The notes under the pieces were generated by a model that saw nothing but the letters and a program-made list of their open reading frames with translations, made no database searches and had not been told where the DNA came from. Both the position numbers and the translations under genes were made by a program. Source: Inia geoffrensis (Eukaryota > Chordata > Mammalia > Artiodactyla > Iniidae). Taken from it: a stretch of DNA of 64,000 nucleotides. The stretch lies in assembly GCA_036417435.1 (NCBI GenBank), contig CM070903.1:57636001-57700000 (forward strand). The letters run 5' to 3'. Below, in pieces: positions 33,731 to 46,600 of the stretch. Position 1 is the first letter of the stretch, and every line of letters begins with the position of its first letter.

Positions 33731-34259
33731 TCACAAAGGTATGTAGGAATAGAGGTGGTGTTCTCTATGTCTACCACAACTCTTCTAAGCAAGATGTTCC
33801 AGGAACTGTCTGTTGTCTATTGTTCTAAGTAAGAAAATTGTAACCAGTAAACATTTTATCCTTTGAATCTTCAGGTGTTTGTGGTTTATCTTTTTTCTAC
33901 ATCTGGAATTTCCAATTTGGCAACCTATTTCTCTTTTCTCCTTGGAACTTAAAGTACTGATCATTAAAAACGATGACTTGGCTTCCGTATTTGAAAAGAA
34001 TGGTTTGGATGAAAAAGAATAAGTATTAAATTGCAGATGGTTTGGTCTTTTCACTAAGGCAGCATTAAATTAAAAGTACCTCTTTTTGTAACCCTCCCCT
34101 ACCCCCAAAAAAAGACTATGCTGAAAACCATGCTCCTTTGGAATAGTTCCTCAGAGCTATTTTAGAGGCTGTCTCCTGGGCTATAATCCTCAGTTTGGAT
34201 TGAATACAATTCTCTTCTATTCTTATTGTAGACTGGTTATTGATTATTTCTGTCAATAC
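33731..34259. other. unassigned sequence
   Basis: Nothing recognised. The minus-strand ORF at 33785-34054 has no recognisable motif. Confidence 0.6.
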
Positions 34260-34455
34260 ATGTATAACTTCATTTAATTCTTATAAAAACTGTGTTAGGT
34301 ATCATTATTATTTTTGCTTTATGGGTGAAAAAATAGAGGCATAAAGAAGCTAAATAATTAGTCAAAAATCGAACAGCCATTAGATGGTAGACCCAGTTTA
34401 AACCCAGACAGTCTCTCTAGAGGCCACATGCTTAACCACTATGTGTTACTCCCTT
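34260..34455 (-). repeat. MIR fragment
   Basis: 'atgggtgaaaaaatagaggc', 'aagaagctaaataattagtc' and 'aacccagacagtctctctag' fit the reverse-complement MIR core through to the tRNA-related head, ending at 'gcttaaccactatgtg'. Confidence 0.75.
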
Positions 34456-34524
34456 GCCAGTAAGACCTTTTATCAGAGATTAAATTTTTATTAGTATGTC
34501 AAAGGCCATTAAAAGAAACATACC

Positions 34525-34715
34525 TGGGCTTCCCTGGTGGCGCAGTGCTTGAGAGTCCGCCTGCCGATGCAGGGGATACGGGTTCGTGCCCCGGTCTGGG
34601 AAGATCCCACATGCCGCGGAGCGGCTGGGCCCGTGAGCCATGGCCGCTGAGCCTGCGCGTCCGGAGCCTGTGCTCCGCAACGGGAGAGGCCACAACAGTG
34701 AGAGGCCCGCATACC

Positions 34716-34751
<36 letters not shown>
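34525..34751 (+). mobile_element. CHR-type SINE, short form, young-looking
   Basis: CpG-rich head and body ('gccgctgagcctgcgcgtcc'), A box (tggcgcagtg) and B-box-like ggttcgtgccc, ending at 'gaggcccgcataccgc'. A pure A run of 38 follows (34718-34755, the last four shared with the TSD). A perfect 16-bp TSD, aaaagaaacatacctg, lies at 34511-34526 and 34752-34767. The perfect TSD, uninterrupted tail and retained CpGs make it the most recent SINE in the window. ORFs across it (34480-34781) are compositional artefacts. Confidence 0.96.
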
Positions 34752-34757
<6 letters not shown>

Positions 34758-35089
34758 AACATACCTGATTTTTAAAAACAAATTAGCAGATGTTTAAATA
34801 TTACAAGATTATTTTCCATTTAAACTCTAAAATAGCCAAAGTGTGAATTTTGAGAAGGTATGGAAATGATAAACAATCTATTTTAAAATTGCACTTAGCA
34901 GTTTTAAATATTTTGTGGTATTTCAAGTGAAATAAAGAAAACGAAATTATTCTGGCTGCCTAGGTCAAAACTAAAGTTTGGGCTTTGGTTTGTTTAATTG
35001 ACTTTTATTTCAAAAGCTAGTATCCCTCACATGTTTTCCAAAGTCTAACTTTAATTCCAGTCGCCATTAAATTGTTCACCCATTATTCT

Positions 35090-35400
35090 TTCACTCTATT
35101 ACTAATCATTTATTAAGTACTTACTAAGAGACTTAACTCTCTATTGATTGCAGGTATGCAAAATGTGAAAAGTCACAGACCCTGTGTTTAAGTAGTTAAC
35201 AGCTTAATGAGAAAAATGAAAAATAGTTAAGTTCTGTGACAGAGGGGAAGAAACCTCTGAGAGCAGTGGAAGCCAAGCTCACGGCTGCTGAGAAGGCGGT
35301 ACCGAAGCTGAGAGATGCTGGCTCCTTGCCAGCCTAGGAAGGAGGAGTATTCCAGATGGTGGGAATAATGATGATGAGACTTGTCCTCAGTGGTTTTCCT
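35090..35400 (+). repeat. ancient interspersed repeat fragment
   Basis: 'atcatttattaagtacttac' and, further on, 'gaggagtattccagatggtg' follow the order of the element at 1780-2270. It is strongly diverged. Confidence 0.45.
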
Positions 35401-35968
35401 AAACAGCTTTCATTTAGTTAGAACATGCTAAAAAATCTTGATCCTCACTGAAAGGTTTCCAGATATCATGGTATCCTTTATTTTCAGACTTCCAGGGTTC
35501 CTTCTTGACCTGTTCCTTGATCAGGTTTCAAATATCATGCTTTACTATACTTTCTTTTTCTTCTTGTTACTGCGCTCGAGCTTCCTAATTTAGACTTCCG
35601 TTGCTCACTTAAGTTGCATAAAATTGTGATTCTGTCTGCCAGAACTGATATGATTGGCAAATGCATGGACACATGGGCTTAAGCTACATGACTGTTCCAC
35701 ATAGTTATATCTTGAGATTTTTGCTTTAGCTTGATCATTAAAACAGAGTACCCAGTTACACAAGTGTTCTTCATTATATTATTCCTTGCACAGTGATCAA
35801 AGTAACCTTGGCAAAGAATTTTCATATCATGCTGTAAACTCTTTCTACTATTCCTTTGCTGCACACACATTTCTCTTTAATTTTACTGATCTCTAAGGTT
35901 CTCTGACATTTGAAACTTAGCATCTTGCTCAATTTCTCTTCATTGTATTAATTTAAAATTTTCCAAGC
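35401..35968. other. unassigned sequence
   Basis: Nothing recognised. The minus-strand ORF at 35679-35870 is motif-free. Confidence 0.6.
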
Positions 35969-35981
35969 TGAATCACATTTT

Positions 35982-36180
35982 TTTTGCGGCATGCGGGCCT
36001 CTCACTGTCGTGGCCTCTCCCGTTGCGGAGCACAGGCTCCGGACGCGCAGGCTCAGCGGCCATGGCTCACGGGCCCAGCGGCTCCGCAGCATGTGGGAGA
36101 TTCCCGGACCGGGGCACAAACCCGTGTCCCCTACATCGGCAGGCGGACTCTCAACCACTGCGCCACCAGGGAAGCCCTGG
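35982..36180 (-). mobile_element. CHR-type SINE, short form
   Basis: A short T run at the left is the reversed tail, then 'gcggcatgcgggcctctcac' and CpG-rich body, with the head 'gggcttccctggtggcgcag' (reverse complement) at the right. The TSD tg(a/g)atcacatttt at 35969-35981 and 36178-36190 has one mismatch. The tail is only 8-10 A, much shorter than at 34525. Confidence 0.95.
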
Positions 36181-36190
36181 ATCACATTTT

Positions 36191-37904
36191 AAAGTCCTCT
36201 TTAGACTCTCTGTTAGAGCCTTCCTGTCCTTTACAATTTGTCTCACTTTCCCATTTTGTATCATTTCAGAGCTTATTACATTTATTTAAGGACTGATGTA
36301 AAGAGAATTGAATTCCTGGAGTAAGGGGTCAGTCTGATTCACACACACTTCAAGAGATTCTGTCACAGTCAAAATTTGGGAACCATCAGCTGGGATGTTG
36401 AGTTAAAGCCTAAGTGAAAGAGAAAAGAGAGGTTAAGAGTAAAGCAGTAGCATCTGTGCACCCCTTCTCCTCACCTCTCACACCCAGGTCAAATCTGAAC
36501 AGGAAAGTAGAAAGGTGTCCTCTTTTGAGGTGGTCATATAACACAGGCCCTTATTTTTGTACTTCCAGAGACTATCTTTATCAAGCCTAATAATTTGCTT
36601 GTGAATCCCTTAGAACTTCCTTCCACTTACATCACAAGGAAGGTTATCTTTATTATTCTGTCAGACAATACAGCCCTATTGAATACTTCCTCAAATAGAT
36701 TCTCCAAAACACCGTTCTGGGAAATGTCAATAGTGTATCATGAAAAGTTAACAAGCATTTAAATAGAGTTTTTAAATGCCAAATGCTATATATCCCTTTG
36801 AGTATTCCCTGTAACTATTCCCATATTAAAGGATGAGAAAAATTCTAGACTGATGATATTTGTTTAACACTTTTAAGTCAAGATTTCCAAAATGTGTTTT
36901 ATTAAGGAACCTTTTTGATATGGTACAACTACCACCTTCTTGTGCAAAAGCATTCAGAAATCTAGATCCAAGTGAGTTGCTAGTTTCCTCTTGGATCCAA
37001 CTCACTGAGTCCCATTATCTTTCACCTATTATAGGTATGGTGTTGAGTATGGAAAGTTTAATACTTATAGACAGGTGATCCTAAGGAGAAGCTGGTTTTC
37101 CACATCCACCCAAAACCTGTCCTTTGGTGCAGCTGTGGCATTAGCTGTGGCCCTGGTAGACAGCTCCTCTGCGCACTGACCACATTGCATTCCAAGTTCT
37201 TGCCTGTCATTTCCTTGCCTCAGGACTTTTTGTGTAGTCTGGTAGGTCACTCACCCCAAACACAGGACATTCTGAAAGTGCTGAGGTAGAGGGCTTGGGA
37301 GGAGGCATTTACCTCTGAGTGGCAACTCTCAGCCAATAAGGTGAAAGATGAACGCCCCAGACTCTGTCCTTTGGATAGATGATCCTGAGGTGCAGACTAC
37401 ACCATTCCACAGAGGGTCCTCAGTGGGACTGAGTTCATTTGCCCACAGTAGAACCAGTTCAGTAACTTACAACCTAATAAAGTTTATTAGGTTTCTTCCC
37501 ATTCCTTTCTCACCTTCACTTCTGTTTCCTGAGATCATCTCCCAAATAAGCTGAATCCTCATCTCAGGATCCTCTTTTTGGGAAAACCAAATTAAGACAA
37601 TTTTTTTTTTTTCTTTTCCAAGTGGCAAAAATAGAAAAGGGTTATGTTGACAGCTGGAAGGATATATGTCCCTGGTTCCCTGATTCTCACGAGTCCATGT
37701 CATGTTTTGAGCTGATTCTTTCCCATGGGACAGGGTTATTTTAAGGGGATATAGTCAGGTGGCCTCTTAGTTCTGCCATTTTGGCCTAAATCTTATCACT
37801 GAATTTTTGCTTTGTTCTTAAAGACAGCTCCAACTTATAAAACAATAATAATAATACCAGTTATTATTTATAAAGCAATTTTTGCAAAAAAATGTACAAT
37901 ATGC
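36191..37904. other. unassigned sequence
   Basis: About 1.7 kb without a recognisable gene or repeat. ORFs at 36860-37078, 37348-37554 and 37467-37703 show no recognisable motifs. Confidence 0.6.
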
Positions 37905-38105
37905 TTACAAATTATTCCATTTTCACAACTGCTTATGTAGATATTATTGTCCTCATTTTACAGGTACAAAAACCCCTGAGAGCTAGAAAAGTTCAGTGAT
38001 TTGCAGAAGATCATACTATTGGTAATCAGTGGAGCCAGGATCAGAACTCACTTCTGTGTGACTCTGTGTTCCAAGCTCCAAGCCACTATGCTCCACTACT
38101 TAAAT
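37905..38105 (-). repeat. MIR fragment
   Basis: 'gtcctcattttacaggtaca', 'tcatactattggtaatcagt' and 'ggagccaggatcagaactca' are the reverse-complement MIR sequence, ending at 'ccaagccactatgctccact'. One of the better-preserved MIRs here. Confidence 0.85.
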
Positions 38106-38129
38106 TCTGCATTTAACAACTGTCTATCA

Positions 38130-38250
38130 GGCATTTTCACAGCGATAACTTCATCTGTAAAATGAGGATAATGGTGCTACTTTCCTCATAGTGTCATCAG
38201 AAGTATCAAATAACTTATGTGAACATAAATCAATGCCTTATAGTCTCTAT
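38130..38250 (+). repeat. MIR fragment (3' half)
   Basis: 'aacttcatctgtaaaatgag' followed by 'gataatggtgctactttcct' and 'catagtgtcatcagaagtat' is the plus-strand MIR 3' half. It lies head-to-head with the MIR at 37905-38105. Confidence 0.8.
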
Positions 38251-38589
38251 AAAAAGGTTTACTTTATTATCATCGTTATTATTATGACTAATATTACCAG
38301 AATTAAATGGGGTCCATTTCTTTCCTTGGAGTCTTTGAGGAGATCCTCTGCAACCTCTGGTAGATGAGGAAAGAGTGCCAGCAGATGGAAGAGTATGTGG
38401 AATTGTTTTCAGAGCTAAGGCTAGAAGAGCTGTATATCAGCTCTACCTTCATTCCACTAACCAGTATCCAGTCACATGACCCAACCCGATTGCAGGGGAA
38501 ATTGGGAAATACAGTTTAGCTGTGTGTCAGGATGAAAAATAAGGGAAGTAAGGTGACTGTATAGCAGTATCTCATGTCATCATTATTTT
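38251..38589. other. unassigned sequence
   Basis: Nothing recognised between the MIR pair and the LINE-2 block. Confidence 0.55.
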
Positions 38590-39320
38590 AATTTCATTCA
38601 AATTTAACATGTTCAGAAATGAACTCCATCCCCAAGATGTATCCAGAATCCCGTCATGTCTCACTACAGCTCCATCACCACCTTTCTAGTTCAAGCCATT
38701 ATTTCTCTCCCTTGGTTCTGCAATAACTATCGAATGCTTTCCCTCTTCCACTCTTACCTTTCTAAAAATGCATTCCTCAGTCAGAAAACAGATCTGTATC
38801 TCTCAAATCATGTCTCCCCCTGCTCAAAACTCTCCAGTGAACTTGCATCACACTTAGGATAAATTACAGATGCTCCGTAATCTTTCCTGTCTATATCTTT
38901 GTTGACCTCTCCTGTCACACTTCTTCCTGCCTGTCCAGGACTGTAGACTTCTTCGTTCCTCTTCATATAATTCTCTTCCTCTGCATCTATGCAAAGATGC
39001 AGGGGAAGAGAATGTCATGAATTTCCTTCCTCGTTTCCTTCAAGGCTGTCCCTAGTATCATCTCCTCGAAGAGGAGATCACTTAAAATATGCCTCATTTA
39101 TTCTCCAACTCCTTAATCTATTTATTTTTCTTCATAACACTTAAAATGCCTAATAATACATTGTATATTTATTTATTTACCAGTTACATCGGGCTTACCC
39201 ATTAGATTAAGTTTCTGGGAGCAATGACTTTGTATAGTTCACTTTGGAATTGCTAACATTAGGGTCTCTGGCATGCCGGAAGTGTTTAATACATATTTGT
39301 TAAAAGGATGAATGACTGAC
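38590..39320 (+). repeat. LINE-2 fragment, 3' half to 3' end
   Basis: In order: 'tgtatccagaatcccgtcat', 'agttcaagccattatttctc', 'aactctccagtgaacttgca', 'gggagcaatgactttgtata' and the terminal 'ggaagtgtttaatacatatt', all matching LINE-2. The short ORF at 38656-38862 is a relic inside it. Confidence 0.85.
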
Positions 39321-41814
39321 TCCCTGCTATGACAGGTTTAACTCTTGCTAGTCCTCAAAGGGCTCATTTGTATCTTCCATCGATTACAGTGTTTTCTCTG
39401 TACCCCACACTTCTTTTCATTTATTTTTCTTTTTCTTTATTTCTTTTTCATTTCTGAAGCTCCATAAAGTGATAACAGTTTCCCATGGTGTTCATGGCCC
39501 AACTGTCTGGATGTCCGAATATCTTTGTTTTCCCCATACTATATATAAAGAGAAATGCTCTCTAGGGTTCCTGTTCTGATTTCTTCATAATAATCCAATT
39601 CTGCCTATTGTTTATGATACCATTTCAAAGCATTAATGCAATCTTACAAGGTTGGTTCACACCCTCTCTCTTTCCCTCTCTCCCTTCCTTCCTCATGGAA
39701 TAGCCATTCAATCAGAAAATACAATTTGGACTAATCTGTATGAATAGCTAGTAAATGGACAATCATCATATTTGAATTTTTACCATGTGTTTCCCATTAT
39801 TATTTTCACATAGGAAGGAAGCACAGTGGGTGATATTGTTCATGTACTATAAAGAATCAGCAACTAGCTGTTACCCCCTCACTCCTTCATACTAAACATG
39901 CTCTTCAGAGATACCTCTGTTTAGAGAAGACATGACCATAATTCTAAGGATGTTTCTTTTAACAATCTCTTAGGCTCTGAGAAACATGTTTCTGCTAAAT
40001 TCCCCTAGAGGAAAAGGAATAAAAGCTTGATGCATTAAAGTTTCTGGTTCTAAAATGACTGGTTATGTGGTTGCCACTGTAAATTAACTTGTTAATCTTG
40101 GTTTTACCACATATAAGATATAAAAATGGAAAAAACTATTTTCCAATTTGTATTTTAGTTCTTGGCTGTAAATAATCCAGGTACACCTAAACATAACTCT
40201 AAAGGATAACATACATAAAGCATTCTATTTTTCAGTTAAATTTTTATAAATAGATGGATTTTGCCCAATTTTTAAAAAGAAACAATGTGCCAAGATTGTG
40301 ACTTGATCTACAATGAAAGATATAGAAACAAGAATCAGAATTTACAGTTCTAGATTTGTTTCAGTTCATAACAGCTGAGACTTCTTCCCAAATTCAGAAA
40401 AATTCCTCCACATACTTCTCAAGTGTTTCTTGCATTATCTCATAAGAAACATGTTGATTTTAGCTGTACTGTTTCAATAAACATCAATAGAGATTTTCTT
40501 AGCTTAAAACAAGTCTATGCCAATTTGAAAAATTAGACTTTGATAGCATTGCAGAATTAATACAAATAAGGTTATTTGCTTTGTGCTCTCTCTCTTTCCA
40601 TTATTTACTTCCTAAAGCAAAGATATGTAGGCTAAAAACAAAGGTATTGTTAACGTTTCCCTAAATACCATTATGAAATGTCTCAACTTTATATCTTTAA
40701 CAAAAATGTCATTTGCAGCATAGCCAATGAGAGTCTAATGTTTACCAGGTCTGACCTAGATGCATCTTTCTATTTTAGAGCTGGAACTTAAACCAGAGCC
40801 TATTCTTAACTCTTCAAGACAAGCAAAATAATTTCCATCTGTAAAGGAACTTCATTAGGAAAAAAATAATATAATAACATATTAGCAGGTATTCAAGATC
40901 GCACTTCATTATTCGACTTTGTATAACATCCGTTAGAAGCCAGAAAGAGAAAATGTACATAAAAAAGCTTTGAAAGTCACAAAGCCTTGTTTAAATGTAA
41001 AGCAGCAGTCAGACCTAAGACATATAGATAAAGGGGGCCCAAGGATTAATTTTCAGTAGCATTGGGCTCTCTTCTTCATCACCTCTGAAAACCTCACCTA
41101 TTAATCCCTCCCTTAACAGCTCCACCAGCTCGCGAGTGTTGGCGGTCTCTCCACTGTCCTCTCTACTCTTTTTCATTCTATCATGAAATACCAGAACAAA
41201 AAAGCAGCAGTAGTACATTACCCACCCTACTAAAATATGGCCTGCTGTCCATTGAAGGCAAATTCTCTTGAAAATTACTATCACTTAAAAAATATTTATG
41301 AAATCTTTAAGTAAGAATACCAAGTCAAAAAGTCAGAATAAGAAAATTGATAGGGTACAAAGACTCTTGGGTGAATAAGGGTGTTGATGCACAAAGAAAA
41401 TTGTACAGACAGAAGGAAGTGTTTTCACAGAGATTAGGAGAAAATAAAACCAATATTCCCTTTTCTCAGATACAATTGGGTCAGATTATTGGTAGGTTGC
41501 CTAAATTTCTGAGACCAGGAAAGACAGTTGTTCAAGACTGCAGACCAACTGCATAACTGACAAAGTCCTAGAGGACAGCAAGAGACCTCCTGTCAAAAGT
41601 CTTTTTCAACTTCACCAGATAGTGAAACAATACTTAAGTAAACCAGGGGTGATCAATATTTGAATTAATATAACAGCTAAGTGGAGGTGTGAAAAAATTA
41701 TAAATATAGTGATAAAATTATAAAATGTATAGTTTGGATCTTCCAAGCCAACAATAAGATAAATATAATATTATACTTGAAAATAATTCAGTAGCTGCAG
41801 CATAATACAACTGG
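39321..41814. other. unassigned AT-rich sequence
   Basis: About 2.5 kb, no gene or confident repeat. The minus-strand ORF at 41015-41284 (89 codons) and the ORF at 41347-41556 show no recognisable motif and no splice context that I can read. Confidence 0.6.
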
Positions 41815-41890
41815 TGGGATATCTACCATTTACAAAACACTGTGTCAGACACTAGGTGGGGGTGACAAAGACAAATGAAGTATGAACTTG
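41815..41890 (+). repeat. ancient interspersed repeat, short fragment
   Basis: 'actgtgtcagacactaggtg' followed by 'gacaaagacaaatgaagtat' is the core of the element seen at 1780 and 45785. Only about 75 bp is recognisable. Confidence 0.45.
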
Positions 41891-42939
41891 GACTTTAGTA
41901 AAAAATCCTTTAACTTAGTGAATTTAGGAATCTACATTCTAGAAGTCATCATACATTCTACCAAGTGATCCATTTCCCTGCCTTCCAACATATATGTTCA
42001 AAATATCCGAATAAATATTGATGAAAATATTTATAAAAATATGAATGTTTTGTCTGAAGATCATTTCCAGGGAAAACCTTCGTGACTTTGTAATTTGTTT
42101 CCAGACCTCACCTAGGAGATGGCATACACATCTTCCTTAGACTAATTTTCTGTAGGGGAAGCAGAATGTTCCCTGATTAAGTCGGATAAGCACTTAATAA
42201 ATAGTTAAGAACTTAGCAGTGAAAGAGCCATCTACAGACTTTGCATAATGACTGTAATGCCTGAGAAAGATGTTGAGTTCATTTCAGGGAAAGCTGCAAA
42301 AATCACAAAATGTATGCTATCAAAGAACTGCTACTGGATTCATCATGGAGAAATGTCACAGGAATCGGCACAAATAAACCTTTACCACCATTCAACTTTT
42401 GTTTTCTAGGGTTCCTTATTCTTAAGCATTACAGCAGTGGTATATTGACTTAAATTTAAAAAATATATCAGTCTAGAAGGTGAAGAGTAAGCAAGGAAAG
42501 AAAAACACCATTTATCATCTCGTGAGTGTAAAAATAAAGTTAAAAACACCGGCTTCTCTAATGCTTGCTCTTTTGCCTCTTTCTAGTCTGATCTTTTCCT
42601 AGATGCCTTGTAAATTTTGGCATCCCCATGTTTCTGTCTGCACACTTTTCATAGAATTTCATTTATTATTATTTTTTTATTTTAAATGTCTTCCATTATT
42701 TTAAGAATGAAAGTAAATTTGGTGTGTTTTTCCCCCTGAGTCCAAAAGCAACCAGGGCCGTGAATAAAAAGAAATTATGCAGATCTCACCTGTAAAATAG
42801 AAAAGTAAATTCTTCCTGAAATTCCACCCCCTGACTTTGATATTTATCTATTATTTGTTTACTGATGATTTATCTACCCAGCACTGATTCTTGCTTGAGC
42901 TTTAGCCATGCATTAAAATGTTGAACTAGATTTCTAACA
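41891..42939. other. unassigned AT-rich sequence
   Basis: Nothing recognised. Confidence 0.6.
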
Positions 42940-43795
42940 GGTTACATGAAAGTCAAAATATCCAAGACTGAACTTAGCATATTTTGCCTCTATTATCCTA
43001 AGAAAATACCAACAGAGCCTGCTTCTTCTTCTGAACTCTTTATTTCAGCTAATCACATGGACATGTAAATAGTCATCTAACCTGAAAGTCTGTAGCCATC
43101 CTTAGCTTCTCCTTCACCTTTCCTTCAACATCAGCTAGTAGACTCATGGATTTTGCCTCGCACATATTTCCTGGACACATTCCTGCCCTCCATCTTCATT
43201 GCCATTATCACTACTTTAGTTCAGGTCCTCATCTCTTCCAGATTTCTTTGCTCCTATCTTTATCTCTCTAATTCATCCTGCACCATGGCTGAAGTGATAT
43301 ATCTATCTCAGAGGATATGGTTTAGATTTCTCAACAGAGTGTATGAAACCCTCCATGATTTAGACCAGTATCTCACATATGCTTCCACTTCCTGACTCAA
43401 AGCTTTAGTAATACTGAATTGCTTGCAATCTTCTCTGCTTTATGCACCCACCCTCCCCTACACAAACACATGATGTTTTACACTTTGTTTCTTCTTCTTT
43501 GGCTGCCCAGCCCTCATTCATTTGGTAACTTTACTCCCCTTACTTGGGGCTCTTACTCCTCCCTTAGGACTCAATTTGCATTCACTTCCTCAGGGAAACC
43601 TTCCTGGCCTTCATCTCCTGGCCTTGTCGTTGTGATTCTGGGATTTCATAGCAATGATGTGTTTAAGTTTGTCATCCTCACCATACTGGAAACTCGTTGA
43701 AAACTGGAACCATTCCTATCTCACCAGTGCTTTTCCAGTGCTTCACAGAATCTGGAAAATAATGGATCAGCATTTGTTTGAACAGTGAGTACCAA
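42940..43795 (+). repeat. LINE-2 fragment, 3' half
   Basis: 'aaaatatccaagactgaact', 'taacctgaaagtctgtagcc', 'gaaaccctccatgatttaga', 'tcagggaaaccttcctggcc' and 'tggaaaataatggatcagca' follow the LINE-2 order over ~850 bp. Motif-free ORFs at 43153-43395 and 43419-43700 lie within the relic. Confidence 0.82.
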
Positions 43796-45784
43796 AGAGG
43801 ATAAATGGCAGTGACCAAGAAAGGAATGGACAAAACTAGTCAATTATAGAATCCAACCCTTAAGTCTCTACTATACTCTTTACATTCACCACCATAATAA
43901 GTATAGCTTCTCACTTCTCAGCTGGTGATTCCCAGTTTTATAGATGCAGCTTTAATCTTTCTGCAAAATCTGCTTGGGTGCTGGACATCTTCCGCTTGGA
44001 TGTGGGACGTTTATTTTCTTTGCAATAGCATTACCATTCTTCCATACTGATCCTTTACTCTGAATCCAATCTACTTTTCCTTTTTTTTTTTTTTTTTACA
44101 TCTCCAGCAAATAAACTTTCTTTCCCTAGAAAAGATGGTCATTCTAAACTGTCCAAAACTGTCTTTCCTAAACTGTCTTTCACTAAATAATGGATACTGT
44201 ATAATTCATTTCCCTCTCTCTCTCTCTGTCCCTCCCTCTGTCCCTTTCCCCCTCTTTTCCTCTCTCTTTTACTCTTTCTTCATCTGTCAAGAACTCATAC
44301 TTGAATTTTACACACAGTTGTAAAAGTAATATGAGCGTAAATAATCATTAATGAATGAATGAATAATTGTTAATGAATGAATGGAAAAACCCCATTCTTG
44401 GTTCTCTCTTGGGGTCAGTACCCCTGGCTCTCTGATATACATCATATTCATTCCTGTTCTTTTGCCTCTGCTTGTATGAGCATACCTTAAGCACATCACA
44501 ATACTTGATAATTAACAAAAGGTTACTTTGAGCTTTATTACACTTAATTTAAGGAGCTAAGTGAATATGAAAGTGTTGCCATTAAAGAAGTTGAAAAAAT
44601 TTTAGAAATCCCTTAGATAATAGGGTCTTGAAAAATTTACAGTTTGGAATAATACTGATATTTTTTCTGTATAATAAATTATAACTATGCCAACTGTACT
44701 CTTTTGCACATATTGATTAATATTCAATATTAGGGAAAAAGTTTGACCTTGATTTTAGTAGATGGATTTATTGTAAATCTTTTGAAAATGACTTAATGTC
44801 CACCAGGTTAAAATAGTACTGACTGGGATAGCTCCACAAGGAAGAGAAAATTCACATTTTAAAGTATTAAAACTTTTCAAAGAGCTTTAGTTAAATTCAA
44901 AACTAAGCCAGAGGTCCAAAATAGTTGTTCTCTCTGCCCAGTTATTACCTTTTGCTGATGCTTTCTCTGTGGTTACTCTGTCTATGCGAGAGGATTCTAA
45001 AGCTAGAATGACTATTTGTTTTTTAATAGCTAGTTGCCCAGACCACCAATTGCCTTACGATGCTGTAGCTCTGAATACAGTGTAGAGTGTTAGATTAATG
45101 GCTTTTGCTTTGACCAGCAAGCACAGGAGAGTCAGGGAATAAAAAGCAGGACCCCTGTTTTCCCCATTGCAGGATTCTTTGTTCCCTGAACCACAGGGAG
45201 GATTCGTTTGAACAGTAGTGTGTAAAATGGATTCAGTCTTGTAGATCCTATCACCTTTTATCACTCTGGTAAGGAAGGGTTCAATTTAATAAGACATGGT
45301 ATTAGCTGTATTTGCTTTGTTTAGAACTTTTATATAGATTAGCAACCCTGGACTCTTTTTCTGGTTTTCTTTGTTTCTTTTTTCTTTTTTGACTCATGAT
45401 AGTGTGATTAGCACTAAAAAGAGGTGATGGCAGCAGGGGTGGAGGGGATTTTGAAGGCGCAGCTTTGATAAATATCGGGTATTTGGGACTCACAGGAAGA
45501 CACTGTCTCCCACGTTCTTTGTTCGGGAATCTCCATGATCAGGATCTGTCAGGGAAGTCTCAGTGGTTTTTAGTTTCTGCCTAATGGAAAACAAGCAAAA
45601 AGGATATCTCTCTCTGGTTGCACTCTGCTGTTAAGCTGTCTATCACTTCAATCTGCAGACTCACAGACAGAGATAGAACGAACACAAAAGCCATTTTCCT
45701 AGTTGGGATTCTGGCCCCCACCATCAGCGGCAACAACCACCTTTCCCCTGCATACTCACAATCTCAATCTGTTTAGTATCTAAT
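43796..45784. other. unassigned sequence with pyrimidine-rich stretches
   Basis: It contains a T17 run at about 44082-44098 and a (CT)-rich strand bias at 44207-44290. A (GAAT)n-like patch ('aatgaatgaatgaataattg') lies near 44350-44385. No gene recognised. Confidence 0.6.
44207..44290. repeat. polypyrimidine (CT-rich) tract
   Basis: About 80 bases that are almost all C or T ('ctctctctctctgtccctcc'), with only a few purines. Such mirror-like tracts can adopt triplex structures; function is unknown. Confidence 0.8.
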
Positions 45785-45900
45785 TTCCTTTCAACAAACA
45801 TTTATTGGGTGCCAAGCATTGCATTAGGTGTTGAAGGGGGACAGAGGATGAATATAAAACCTGGCCTCTGCTCTTGTTTTCATCACCTTGAAAACACAAT
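45785..45900 (+). repeat. ancient interspersed repeat fragment
   Basis: 'aacaaacatttattgggtgc', 'caagcattgcattaggtgtt' and 'cctggcctctgctcttgttt' show the clearest hallmark in this window of the repeat also seen at 1780, 2925, 35090 and 52317. Confidence 0.65.
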
Positions 45901-46419
45901 TGTATCTTGTAGAGTGATTTATTTGTTTAGTAATCTAGATGAGTAACTAGCCACACAAAATACACCTGGAGGCATAGCTAAAAAAGACATTAAAAATAGC
46001 AAGTCATGAGACACAGGGCCAGGTTACAGCATAAGGTAGATAAATAGGGTCCTGAGCAACACCTGGATACCAGAGAACCATAGTGAAGGTGTTATCATGT
46101 GGATCTTCCCAGATGACTAGTTCTTTGTGCCACTTAGAGTTAACACACACACACACACACACACACGCACATGCTCACACACTCTGCTTCTCTCTGCAAC
46201 CAGACGTACATGCACAAAAAATATCCAGGTGACTTGATCGGCATCTGACATTTAGTAATTAGCAGTTTCAGAACTTCTTTTCTTGTTAATTTAAATTTAG
46301 ATAAGCTGTGAATGTCAATATTGGAATGAAATGAACCTGTTTTATTCTTTTGTCTAGTAATAATGGTGATGATGATGATGATTTACATAAATCATCCTTT
46401 TCTCTTAAAGAGATTTAGA
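45901..46419. other. unassigned sequence with microsatellites
   Basis: Apart from (AC)n at 46143-46166 and a short (GAT)n at 46365-46382, nothing is recognised. Confidence 0.6.
46143..46166. repeat. (AC)n microsatellite
   Basis: About 12 AC units followed by a degenerate 'gcacatgctcacacac' extension. Confidence 0.95.
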
Positions 46420-46600
46420 GAATGCATTGTACAGATATTTTCTTTTCTGCTCCTGTGTGTTATAGAACACACAAATATTACTGTCTTTATTTTAGAGATT
46501 GAGAAACTGAGACATTGAACAGAGTAATGACTTCAAAAAACCGGTTAACCAGGATTAGAATTCCTAATTTTAGGCCCAGAATCTATGTGGGAGGCAGAAA
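46420..46600 (-). repeat. MIR fragment
   Basis: 'tttagagattgagaaactga', 'gagtaatgacttcaaaaaac' and 'accaggattagaattcctaa' match the reverse-complement MIR core. Confidence 0.65.

Noticed and set aside
41015..41284. 89-codon minus-strand ORF as a possible small gene
   Set aside because: No recognised homology or supporting context; would need cross-species conservation to reconsider.
46143..46382. Possible CRISPR-like repeat array
   Set aside because: Only simple di- and trinucleotide repeats; a vertebrate genome is not expected to carry CRISPR arrays.
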